A stretch of DNA of 64,000 nt from Phycomyces nitens (taxonomy: Eukaryota; Mucoromycota; Mucoromycetes; Mucorales; Phycomycetaceae): the NCBI GenBank assembly GCA_022702545.1, contig JAHRBC010000001.1, positions 7,316,001 through 7,380,000 on the forward strand. The letters are read 5' to 3'. The notes below the pieces were generated by a model. It was not told where the DNA came from. It did no database searches and saw only the letters and a list, made by a program, of their open reading frames with translations. The position numbers were made by a program, and so were the translations under genes. Positions 35,701 through 45,843 of the stretch are shown here, piece after piece (the first letter of the stretch is position 1; each line of letters opens with the position of its first letter).

Positions 35701-35796
35701 ATACCTCACAGGGTAGATTTTTGTATTTGCTTTATTTTTTATATCTAGTTAGCCGAGATGGAATTGGTGATGAGGAGCATGCTTACGGAATACCAT
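32775..35796 (-). CDS. Unrecognised 772-aa protein with KH-like segment
   Basis: Thirteen exons, minus strand: 35787-35796, 35660-35744, 35558-35609, 35444-35497, 34880-35299, 34753-34830, 34004-34704, 33897-33944, 33793-33840, 33625-33744, 33349-33567, 32993-33305, 32775-32945; 772 aa and the frame closes across all. The stretch DYLKIVGHDTDTECCLVG then REVQITGTSEDNVKDALERF (about 190-230) looks like the core of a KH RNA-binding fold. A Ser/Gln/Pro-rich region (about 310-460) follows and then a folded C-terminal half (EGLRGVQGFKGEISFSAKLG, KTYFEMHADVRNQPILPYKR). I do not recognise the family. The 51-nt intron 6 is in frame without a stop, so it could be retained (adding 17 aa). Intron 7 appears to be GC-AG (AT|GCAAGC). 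The 10-nt first exon is the weakest call; TATATAG lies about 60 nt upstream. Confidence 0.7.
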
Positions 35797-36016
35797 GATA
35801 TACTTGGAAGCTACTCTCTTTTTTTTATCACTATATAAATCTTGTAAACTTGCAAATGCAAAGGTCACGGGATTGAAGACCTTCAGGCTTTTGACATGTA
35901 TATACATATATAATATATATATAAATATTTTATTATATTTTGAAATAGAATCCTCGGTAATTAAATGCAGACTCTTGTGAAGCCCAAGGTTCCAAGCAGA
36001 TCAGTTTGCTGCTAGT

Positions 36017-36048
<32 letters not shown>

Positions 36049-36258
36049 TTGCAGTATGATGATAACCATAAAGTGTTGCCCACAAGACAAACAGTAGAAA
36101 TCCATTGAAGAGCAATATAAAGAAGGGAAATTTTAATTCCAACCAAGACAAGACTCTTATTACACCATTCAACGCATTCTGCAGTGCATATAAATATTTA
36201 AGCTCAAGGTGTACACACGTACACATACACACGTCTCACTTTTTTTTTCCTTTCTGTA
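35797..36258. other. Divergent promoter region
   Basis: 462 bp between two divergent starts. It contains an (ATT)10 microsatellite at about 36017-36048 and a TATAAATA at about 36187 some 70 nt before the ATG at 36259. No other feature. Confidence 0.45.
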
Positions 36259-37063
36259 ATGACATTGCCTTTGCTTATTGTTGGTGGAAGTGGGTTTGTT
36301 GCCAACTCTGTGATTCGCCAGAGTAGACAGGACCGCAAGTATCATATCTTGGCCTTGTCACGATCGGCATCTCCTGCAAATGACAAGGACAATGTTCACT
36401 ATGTTCAGGGCAATGCACTTGAACCGTCTACTCTGGCTGGCCCTCTACGGGACAATCCTGATGTGGTGTGCGCAGTTGGGATCATCAAGGAAGACCCCAC
36501 ATATGGAAATGACGGGACCTTTGAAAGGCTCAATCGTGATTCCGCAATCTCTGTTGCCAGAGCCATGGCCAGACGGTATGACGGCAAGGACAGAAAATGC
36601 CTTGTGTTCATCTCTGCTGCCAATACTCTGCCCAACTATGTCTTGAACAGACGATATTATACGTCCAAAAGAGAGGCAGAGGCTGCTTTGTTGGGAGGCG
36701 AATTCAATGACAAGTTGCGGGTGGTTGTACTGAGACCTGGTGAGTCAATAACAGTATAAACTATATTATTATTATTAAACAGCCAAAAAAAAATCTCTAG
36801 GCCTCATCTTTTCATACCACCAGCGTCAACTGATCCTTCCGTTTGCGCTGGGTCTGATTGTGGGGGCTTCTGTGCTTAAGCCACTTAGCTCGCATTTACC
36901 CGCCCAAGCCTTGTACTTGTCAGACAGACCCCTTTTGGACGATGATGTCGCAAAGGCCATCTTTGAAAGCGTGGAGAATAAGAGTGTAGAAGGAGTATAT
37001 GATATTGATCGCATCAGACAGCTAGCCAAGGCATGGGAAAGACGTGCAAATAGTAGATATTAA
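36259..37063 (+). CDS. COQ11: Mitochondrial NAD(P)-binding protein, Coq11-like
   Basis: Two exons, 36259-36739 and 36801-37063, giving 247 aa. The N-terminus LLIVGGSGFVANSVIRQS is a Rossmann-type GxxGxxA dinucleotide site. Later parts fit atypical short-chain dehydrogenases of the NDUFA9-like group: NRDSAISVARAMARRY, CLVFISAAN, RYYTSKREAEAALL and VVVLRPGLIFS. The size and layout resemble yeast Coq11 (YLR290C), which belongs to the coenzyme Q synthome in mitochondria. No YxxxK serine-dehydrogenase triad is obvious beyond YYTSK. Other NDUFA9-like or isoflavone-reductase-like proteins remain possible. Confidence 0.72.
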
Positions 37064-37190
37064 ATTAAAAAAAAAGGTTATTATTATTATTATATATTAT
37101 ATATATAATTTTTGTATTATTTTATCATGTTAATAAAACCAAGGTAATACGAGTGTTTGTGTGTGTGTGTGTTTGTGTCTGTCTGTCTGT

Positions 37191-38017
37191 CTAGGGCCAG
37201 ATAAGAATTTCCTTGATGATAGCATCATCCCAGCCATCACAGAGTTCCTTTTGGTCGGGGGTTCTGCACAGCTGCTGGACATCGGTAGCCACCCAGACAT
37301 CAAGAGACTCAATTGTGTGGCTTACGAGGGTATTGACGAGAAGAAGGACATGGGGATCATCAGAGAGAGATCCGGCACCGTAGCGGGTGAGAGAGGAGTA
37401 GACGGCGTGTTTGGTATTCTGGACAAGGCTGCGGACAAGGAGACCATTGTCATAGGTAGCCGAGGAAGTCAATTGACTCTGAATCCGGCCAATGATACGT
37501 TCCTTGACCTGATGAAATGTTAGGATCCGGTGAGATGGCTGATATTTCTTACCATGGGCAAAAAGTGACAAATAGAAGGAGGGTTGCCGCAGATATAGTC
37601 CATCTTCTCACACTCCTCGAGGGTCCAGCTCTCTCCTGGGGGAGGCATTCTTCGGTCGACTCTCTTGGGGTTGTTGCAGTCACCCTTGAATGGCTGTTCC
37701 TCGGCAAACATCACTCTAAAGATGCCATTGTTGAGGGTGGTGCCGGTAGACTGGAGGGCAAAGTCCCTAAGGGTGCCATCTACTGCAGACTGGATATTCT
37801 GGCGCAAGATGTCCTCAGGCACCACGGCCGAGAGCGAGGAAGGCACGGTGGTGTTGCTTAGAGAGGTCGATAATGATACCTGCAGACTGTGGATGGTCTT
37901 ATCGATGACTGGTGTATAATGGCCTGCAAAATCTTCGGCTAGTCCATGGCGACACTCTGGCTCGCACGCCAGCACAGCAGCAGCCAGGGTTATGAGGATA
38001 AAGGAAACGTACCGCAT
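37191..38017 (-). CDS. Secreted cysteine-containing protein, unknown function
   Basis: Two exons, 37553-38017 and 37191-37508; 260 aa. The first 17 residues (MRYVSFILITLAAAVLA) are a clear signal peptide with cleavage expected before CEPECRHG. The mature protein has about ten cysteines grouped as CxxxC at the start, CNNPKR near 120, CEKMDYICGNPPSIC near 140-155 and LCRTPDQKELC close to the C-terminus, suggesting disulfides in an extracellular protein. No family recognised. The intron has a CTAAC branch site. The stop codon lies inside a GT/CT-rich repeat (37155-37194), so the last residues could vary between strains. Confidence 0.75.
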
Positions 38018-38164
38018 GGTAGAGGAAGAAAGAAATAAATAAGAAAGAGGGAGGGAAGGTGTTTTATTAAATAAGTGTGTCCGGAATATGGACCAAAGAA
38101 ATATATATATATATATATAAGTATATATATATATATAGAATAAAAATATATATATCAACTGCCT

Positions 38165-39814
38165 TTAATACTCAATCGACTATAAAAAGATGGTGTTACG
38201 CTGGGACATTTAAATAGACATGGGCTTACGTTCTCATCGCAGTGGCGCTGGACATTTTCAAACACCTTGAGCAGCTTTCGTCTGGCGCCAATCGTGTTCA
38301 CTCCTTCCCGCAACATATCAGCGTCTGTCATACGTATAACCTGCTGCCACTCGAGGCCAACAAACGCATGGCCGTATTTATGTAATCGCAGACTCCTTAG
38401 CCAGTTCTGGACATCTATATAGAAATCAATATATATGTATATATATATATGTGTGTGTGTATGTGTATTTTTATATGATATTATTATTATTCTTTTACCT
38501 TTCATCAGATCAAAATCAACCGCCTCGGCAGCCAGCTTGTCCTTGAGGGCCCGGGCAGCCGACGAGCGCTTTCGACGCCGGGCTGTTCCGGTCAACGACT
38601 GGTCCTTGCTGGTCAGCGACGCATCGCTCTCACTCTGGTCGTCATTGTGCTCGTACAGACTGGGTGGAGCAAGCAGACTTGGGCTCCGAAGCCGCTGGGT
38701 GTCAATGGCTGGCTTGTGGAGATCTTCCTCGGCTTGGTCTTCTTTGATGGTGCGTGCCCAGGGCAGATCGAGATCCTTCTTTTTTTTAAATGACCATGGA
38801 TCATCCACAGGATGCCCAATTGGTGTGACGGCATTGGTGTCTTTGCGTGAAAGGGGAAACGGCCAGTCTGCAAAGAGCGACTTTGATTCAGGTGTCGACA
38901 CAGACGTTGACACAGACGCAGATGTGGAGGCCGAGAGCGAGGGCTGGTGTCTAGGGAATGCACATGAGATCGAAGTGTGGGCTTGGATCTGAGTCCGGGC
39001 TGCGACTGCCTTTTCATAAAGAAGTTCCTGAGGGCGTCCAAGGGTGCGAGGAAAAAAGTCGTGGCGCCGGCGAAGGTCGTCTGGCTCACTGAGTGCAGAC
39101 GACAATCGATGGCAGATTGAGGGGCGGGAGGGGCGACGGGAGGGGGGGTATAGCTGGCGCCGGCGCATCTCGTATTCGCTCTCGGTGGAGACCACGGAGC
39201 TGGCCACATTGACGGGCAGCCCTGTGCGTATGTGCAGCCAAGAAAGAAAGGTCAAGGCTGCTCAATTTAGGGCTCCTTTCTTCTTACCTTTGTCCTGTCC
39301 AGCAGGAGTGTTCAAGGGGTCCTGCGCCAGCTGCTGGAGCACGGTGATGAGGAAACGGATCTGGATCTGGGACGCATTCTGGACAACACTGTACAGGGCC
39401 GCTGTCCGCTCAGCATCAGATCGACATCGTAGCCACTGGTTAATGTGCTGGAGCTCGTCCTTGAACTCCTGGTCTAGGCTGGCCACTGCCACATCTTCCA
39501 GCATCTTTTCGTAGCGCTGGAGGTTCTCAAACAGCCGATCAATTGCCTCGGCTAAATGATTGTGAATACCAAATAAGAACAATAAGACTCTAACCTTCGG
39601 GGGAATTGGAGTGCATCAGATGCTGGTGAACGGTATCAGAGGCAGTAGACGTCGGGCGTCCTCTTGGCTGGTGTCGATAGCCGAGGGATGTCGAAGGTGG
39701 AATGGAGATGAGATCTGAAGCTGACATGGACCTGAATTGCTGTAGCGGAGCCGGACTCTGAGAGTGAAAGGAAAAGAGGGATTCCTCCATGGCGCGATGA
39801 TCGTGTGTGGCCAT
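38165..39814 (-). CDS. VTS1: SAM-domain RNA-binding protein Vts1/Smaug
   Basis: Five exons, minus strand: 39595-39814, 39288-39551, 38499-39221, 38230-38414, 38165-38179; 468 aa, frame closes. The N-terminal Vts1 region (75-160) has EAIDRLFENLQRYEKMLEDV and the WLRCRSDAERTAALYSVVQN block. A long Ser-rich linker follows. The C-terminal SAM domain (about 405-462) reads DVQNWLRSLRLHKYGHAFVG ... GVNTIGARRKLLKVFENV; the basic GARRKLLK helix start is the RNA hairpin-binding surface of Vts1/Smaug. Vts1 binds CNGG loops and recruits Ccr4-Not for mRNA decay. The last coding exon is 15 nt (SIEY); if that intron is retained the tail is 26 aa longer. Intron 3 contains (AT)n/(GT)n repeats. Confidence 0.94.
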
Positions 39815-40350
39815 GAGTATAAAGAGAAAGAGATGGGTATGTGCGCCTCGTGAAGGTGTATGGGTTTTCTTTTATTGGCAAGCAAGAACCAAATGGGAAC
39901 GGGAAAAAAAAAGATCGGCCAAATACGAGTCAAAATGGTGTCCTGGGCAACCTCCCTCCTAATCGGCCCAAAGGGGTCCATAAAAGGAGCGTACTGATTG
40001 TTACGGCTAAAGACTACTGTTGTAAGCCAAACTATGATTAGACAGCAACCTCATTCTGCTTGTCCCACGCCCGAGCCAGTTCATTTTCAGGGGTCAACAA
40101 GCCTTGGAGTGAAAAAAAGAGGGAGTTGTTTTAGAGGAGGTAAACTAAAATAAGACTCCTGTCGCAAGACATGGTGCCACTCTTGGAAACCATCTTCTTC
40201 TTTTTGGATGAAAGAGATTCTAGATATAAAGCACTCTCTGCTTACAATTCTGATCGACTGCTTAATATATTTTTATATATTATTATTATTGAAATTGAAA
40301 TTTGCTTGCAGGCCAAATATAATACAACTTTACACCTTGGCTCTAGGGAT
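39815..40350. other. VTS1 promoter and spacer
   Basis: About 540 bp with no gene. The left part is the VTS1 promoter. ATT-rich repeats occur near 40270-40295. Confidence 0.4.
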
Positions 40351-41385
40351 CTATAACCGTTCATTCATTGGACTAGATAACCTGGCCCGTAATAAATGAA
40401 GCACAATCCGAAGCCAGAAACACAAACGCAGCAGCCACCTCTGCAGGCTGGGCTGGACGCTTAAAGGGAGGGAAGGAAGGAGCCAAAGTTCTGGATCTCT
40501 TCCTGAGAAAAAGGTGTTTGGAATCAAGGGTGTCCAGACAGGACCAGGAGCCACTGCATTAACACGAATCCGACGGGGTGCAAGCTGCTGTGACAGAGCA
40601 CGCGTGAATGAGACTACGGCGCCCTTTGTTGCAGAATAGTCCACAAGCACATCCATGCCACGGTAAGCAGCAATCGATGCTGTATTGATCACCACACCAC
40701 CAGCCACCAGATGGTTGCAGGCCAGTTTGGTCCTAAAGATGAGCCCAAATACTAAAACTTTGCAAGTTGTCCAGGTGTGTATTTCTTACCATTAGTCCGC
40801 AATGTACGCTCGACCGTCTCGGCCACAAGATCTTTGACGCGTAACACCTTGTGTTGCTCGGCCGCATTGTTCACCAGAATGTCAATTCGGCCAAAAATTA
40901 GCCAGTTTGGGAGTCGAGGATTTCTTGGCAGTTGTTTTCATGGCCAATATCCCGTACAATCAAATGGATTTTGCACTTGAATTGTGAGCCTCTATTGTAG
41001 TCTTTTGGGTACATGGCATCCCCCAGCCTCTTCCTCTTCTTTCTCGTCACACTAGACGATCTTTATACCAGCTACGCCCTCCGACGCGTAAAGGGTTGCA
41101 AATGAATCGACCGATGTCGCTGTCCGCACCTTGACCCAGCTAAGCAAGGGAACAATTGGTATTGTAGATTACCTGTAATTAGGGCATACTTGTTCTCCAA
41201 CTTGCCACTGCCGACATAGGGCTTGAAGCAGGGTTTACCCTTGGAGTCGAAAGCAGGAAGATGCTGGGCCACGGGGGCGGGCTTGAGGACAGAGCCAAGG
41301 CCAGTCTTTTCATAGGTCAGGTTCTTTCGAATGGCATCAAACACATAGACGTCCTGGTGGGAGGTCGCCGTCGGATCCAAAGAGC
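40351..41385 (-). pseudogene. Short-chain dehydrogenase pseudogene
   Basis: Minus strand remains of a classical SDR of the glucose-dehydrogenase/YdaD-like fungal group. The N-terminal part is open (KPCFKPYVGSGKLENKYALI TG near 41175-41260) but its natural ATG is out of frame. The next part, which should hold the GxxxGIG dinucleotide site, is shredded: VATLYASEGVAGIKIV, VRDIGHENNCQEIL and FGRIDILVNNAAEQHKV occur in different frames with stops between. The catalytic part is readable (GGVVINTASIAAYRGMDVLV, YSATKGAVVSFTRAL, RIRVNAVAPGPVWTPLIPNT), then shifts frame before KRPAQPAEVAAAFVFLAS. At least four disabling lesions. The active-site Tyr and Lys codons survive, so decay looks moderately recent. 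Confidence 0.85.
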
Positions 41386-41856
41386 CATTTTCATTTATTT
41401 ATTTATTTAATGTTGAATCTAAACCTCTTTGTATTTATAGCCATTTAACCAACATGGCTGGCTAGAAATAGGTTGTCTGGAGAGTCTGTTTGTGCAGCAT
41501 GCCGATCACCTCTGGAGGCAATTATCATGTGGCCAGTTATCTTACATAAGCAGTCCTCCTAACGTCATTTTTCCCTCTTGCCATGTAAATTGATTGGCTT
41601 TATTTTTGTAGTGAAAGGAGCTCCAATGACGCACAGACGGCATGTCCAAAGATTTCTTAATTTCAATTGCAGGAAGCAGCAAAAAAGAAATCTACAGGCG
41701 GGCATGGTTGGCGGAGACCAGAAGCGGAACTGGCCATTTTATCATCGTATAATGGATTCTATAGGCGAAAGCATCAATATATATATATATATATAAATGA
41801 TAGTTCATAAAGCCATTCGACAGGCATAATCTTCATCTTTCTCTCTTTCAACAAAG
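41386..41856. other. Spacer and SLM promoter
   Basis: No gene. (ATTT)4 at about 41394-41411 and (AT)10 at about 41774-41793, the latter about 70 nt before the next ATG. Confidence 0.4.
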
Positions 41857-44342
41857 ATGTTCAAAAAGGACAAGAATCAAGTCAAGGCCTTGCCTCATCT
41901 GCCCGAAGGCCCAGCTATGCCCCAGCCAAATGGTCCGGCCAGCCAGCCCAGTGGCCAGGATTCGTATGGCCAGGACCACCAGTTCTCCCAAGACGATATG
42001 CAAGATGTAGGAAATGGAAACACGCCATGGTACATTCAGGATGCCAAGATACAGATGGAAGATGGCCAAGTGCCCCCTCCAGTATTCAGTTCTCAGCCCA
42101 GCACTACCATGGCTTTGCCTGGCCGCAGAGGATCTATGCTTCAGCAGCAGGTGTGTCGCATGGACTATGGAATTGACCCAGTAAACCTGCTCTGCGATCG
42201 TCTCACCACCTGGCGCATGTCAATCAAGACTCTGGTAAGCACTCGGCTATGTACTCAATTGACCTAATCACACTCTTGCAGGTCAAGTTGTTCAAGAGTA
42301 TCCATGATGCCGAATCAAAATGCTTCAAGGGATACTGCAATGCCAGCAAAAACTTTGCTCTTCCATCAGAAACAGACCCTAATAAATTTGTCCATTCAGG
42401 CGGAATCCAAGACGTTTGGCTGTCACTCAAGAATTATGCATTCGAGGAAGGCACTCTCCGACAAGACTATGTCAAATATATCGAAAGAGCCCTTTTGCCT
42501 GGTCTACGTGGAATCAAAACCGACATCAAGACAATGATTGGGTCTATCCGCAAAGACCCCGAATTAAAGAACCAGAATCTATACGAGAGCCGTCTCTCGG
42601 TCGACAGACTGGTCTCCAAACTCGACAAGAACTTGAAGACAATCGCCCAGATGCCCGAACAGGCAGACCAGATTGGAGACCCTCTTTTGCTCAGCCAAGG
42701 CAAGTATATATATATATTGATTTCAAATAAACAAACGGCCCCATATTCACACTTTTTTTTAAAAATTCAAATTAGCCGTCAGACAAGCAATCAAGAAGCT
42801 ATATGACCAAGAAAACACCCTCCACGACCAGATGCTCAATCTTCAGCAAGAGGTGTCTGTATTTGAGCAGAATCTGGTAGAGAGTCTGCGTCTGGTGTTC
42901 CAGCAATTCAAGAACTTTAGACTTGACAGCAAGATTGACTCTCCAGCCCTCCTCAACGATATCGAAGCCAAATTCAACGCCTTACGCCCACAGACTGAAT
43001 GGAAGGAATTTGTCAAACGTAATCAAATCAATCTTGTTCACGAAGACGCGAGCTACAAGTCTGAGAGTCTGATCAGCTATCCTAACCAGAACCACAATCT
43101 CGTCAAGCCTATCAAACAAGGCCCACTTGAGCGCAAATCAACCTTGCGTAAATCATGGGTAGAGGGCTTCTATATTCTCTCTCCAGGTAAATTTTGACAT
43201 GATATATACATGGTATCTTACGTGTCTTATTTTTTATTTCAGCTGGTTTCTTGCATGGATTCAAGTCTCCCGAGATGTATTATGAGGACCCCATGAGTCC
43301 CGAGAGCACCGTATATCTGCCACGCACCAAGTTTAGTCCTGATTACGATAGCAGAGATGGAACGTTTGAGCTACGTGGCAAGGATGCCCAGGTCACCCTG
43401 GGACTAGAAAAGACATTTGTCTTTAGAGCCATCAACAGCCATGATTTCAAGTCTTGGATTACTCATATCACTCAATGCATGGACCGCTACAAACCAATGC
43501 CCATGCTTCCTGAGTCCAGTGAGTACAATATGGTTGGTTACCAACAAGGTCAGCAAAGTCAGCAAGACCAACAAGACCAACAGTACCAACAAGGCCAGCA
43601 GTACCAACAAGGTCAACAGTACCAACAAGACCAACAGTACCAACAAGACCAGCAGTACCAACAAGGTCAACAGTATCAGCAAGTTCAGCAAGATCAACAG
43701 TATCAACAAGACCAGCAGTATCAGCAACCTCAACAAAATCATGGTGCTAATACTCAGTATATGCAAAACCAGCAAGACCAGAATCTACAGACCGGTCAAA
43801 ACGGCCAATACCACCACCAGACTGGTAATACTCAGTGCCAGCATACTCTACAGCACCAGGAGCCAAATGGCGGATATGTCTCTAATGATCCCCAAGAAGG
43901 AATTTCCCGCTCAGCAGCAACTCAGCCCTCTGGACAAAATTATTCAGCAGGACAAGCATCTGGCACCCAATCTAGTGGGGCTGGTGTGTCTCAAATCAAC
44001 TCCCAGTCTAAAAGCATGGATACAACTGCTGCTACCATCTCCACAGTGCGTCCAGATGAGCGCACGGCTGCCTTTAGTCCTTTCCTGACCGACCATTTTG
44101 ATCAGTCGCCACCAGAACCCCCAAAGAAGGACGAACGTGATGTGGAATCATTGTCGGATGAGGAGGAGTACACTAGCTCAGAAGAGCTTGGTTCTCATGC
44201 ACTTGAGGATAATGACGATAATTGGGATACACTTCCCGACAATGTTCAAACCCCCGGCCAGAAACATGGCGGACAGCCTCAGGTTGTCGAACCTGAAAAT
44301 AACAATGGAGGAGGAATATTTAAGCGCTACTTGGGAGTCTAG
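41857..44342 (+). CDS. SLM1/SLM2-like BAR-PH protein, TORC2/eisosome
   Basis: Four exons: 41857-42234, 42282-42699, 42776-43186, 43243-44342; 768 aa, frame closes. After a Gln/Pro-rich start, an F-BAR-like helical region (about 115-370) begins [20 protein letters not shown] and includes [23 protein letters not shown] domain (about 375-480) follows: [20 protein letters not shown] ... [20 protein letters not shown]. This order is typical of Slm1/Slm2, PtdIns(4,5)P2-binding effectors of TORC2 at the plasma membrane. The C-terminus is a QQ(G/D)QQYQ repeat (about 500-565) and an acidic tail. Intron 2 begins GC (CAAG|GCAAGT); only that splice keeps the frame. Confidence 0.9.
43549..43740 (+). repeat. 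Coding tandem repeat, QQxQQYQQ
   Basis: About ten imperfect copies of an 18-bp unit (CAACAGTACCAACAAGRC) inside the SLM-like gene, encoding [12 protein letters not shown]. Third-position differences between copies show it is not a fresh expansion throughout. Confidence 0.85.
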
Positions 44343-44739
44343 ATGGCTTGGCTACAACTTTTTTTTAAAAAAAAAATTGATAATCATAATAATAATCATA
44401 ATAACCATAATAATAATAATAATAATAATATATAATAATATATAATACTTATATAGATACAGATATATATATATATATATATATATAGTACAATAATATT
44501 ACAGCCTTTATACATTCAATTGACAAAAAAAGTTTGGCTTTATTGATAATGGCAAAAGACATTTATCACCAAGAAAATCCTTCTAAAAAAACCCCCCCAA
44601 ACTAGAAAAAAACAGGCTTTTTTCATATGTCTTCTAACAAAAAAAAAGCACTTATTTTTGTTTTTGTAATTAAATGCAAAGTGCATACACATGTGCTTGT
44701 ACGGATTTGGCGGGTGGGTTGGACAATGTTAAAGTCCAT
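44343..44739. other. Convergent 3' intergenic with microsatellites
   Basis: About 400 bp between two convergent genes. (AAT)n at about 44390-44445 and (AT)12 at about 44464-44487, plus A and C runs near 44586-44605. No gene. Confidence 0.5.
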
Positions 44740-45591
44740 TTATGGCTTGGGGATACGCAATGTCTTACTGATCATCAAAGTACCACTCAAGGCATAAACA
44801 AGAACAAGTGGATGAAACTCCCAGTCCTCTGCTAATGTCATGACCTGGCCAGGCAGAGCTTCGAGATACTTATCGTTTGTCACAAAATACGCAAAGAGGG
44901 CAATGATGGTGAGCGAAGTTGGTATCGGTGTGCCCTCAAAGTAAGAAATCTTTCCAGTGTCGTCTTTTGGTGCCATGGCAACTGTGGCGTTGTATCTTGC
45001 AAGACGAGCAATACCACAGCATACAAAGTATGTCAATACAGCTGTGTCCAAGAAGGTTCGCATGCCGACTAAACAGTATATCAGTCTTGCTCTCTTTTTC
45101 CAAGTCTTCAATTCCCTCTACTTACTTGCATATGCCAAGGCTGCTGGAGCCATACCGAATGAGATCTATTGGAATCTTAATCAGCCCCAACTCATTGGTC
45201 CTCATTACTCACAAGATCTGCCAGACTGTCCAACTCTTGGCCTAGCAATGACGAGTTGTTCCGCCAGCGTGCCACTCGTCCGTCAAAAAAGTCAAACAAA
45301 AGGCCAAAGGGCATGAAACACATTGCCCGGTAGAGGTCAGCAATGTCGTTTGTCACAAGATATCGCATAGAGGCAAACACAGACTGTACTCCACAAACTC
45401 CATTCATCAATGTGATGATATCTGCAATGTAGAAATTTCTGTCCTGACTTGTCAAGCCTTGTTCTTCAAAGTGTCTAGTAAACTTACCGGACCATTGAAA
45501 AGTGGACAGATTTCGGGCTTTTTGGGCCGTCTGTCTCTTTAATGACCTTGATGGTCTCGATTGATTTGTTGTCCTTGCTTACTGGCGACAT
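44740..45591 (-). CDS. CHO1: CDP-diacylglycerol-serine O-phosphatidyltransferase
   Basis: Four exons, minus strand: 45488-45591, 45213-45438, 45126-45165, 44740-45068; 232 aa, frame closes. The CDP-alcohol phosphotransferase signature [23 protein letters not shown] (D-G-x2-A-R-x8-G-x3-D-x3-D) is complete, at about 85-107. It is preceded by [19 protein letters not shown], the conserved start of fungal phosphatidylserine synthases, and followed by [13 protein letters not shown]. It makes phosphatidylserine from CDP-diacylglycerol and serine in the ER membrane. The 40-nt third exon is small. Confidence 0.95.
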
Positions 45592-45843
45592 TGGTCTTTT
45601 GATAAGACTTGCTTTGTACCCCGTTCTTGGCCTTTTTGTGCCAGAAAAAAAAAGTCTTACGTCTCAGCCTGTGACTGCCCTGAAAGAAAGATTGACGCCT
45701 GGGGGTTGATTAGGTCAGGTTCACATTTATACAATTGTTGGCCTTGGGAACAAAAGATCAACAGGTTTTTCTATGGGTTGGGTTTATTGTAATAAAAGAA
45801 TATAAATATGGCATACGACTCAATTGACCATCATTAAAGACAA

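Noticed and set aside
43404..43775. Leucine-rich minus frame over the SLM repeat
   Set aside because: Artefact of reading the CAA/CAG repeat on the other strand.
45439..45487. 13-nt intron in CHO1
   Set aside because: GTAAGTTTACTAG could be read as one, but a 49-nt intron ending GGACAG gives the conserved HFSMVRNFYIAD join.
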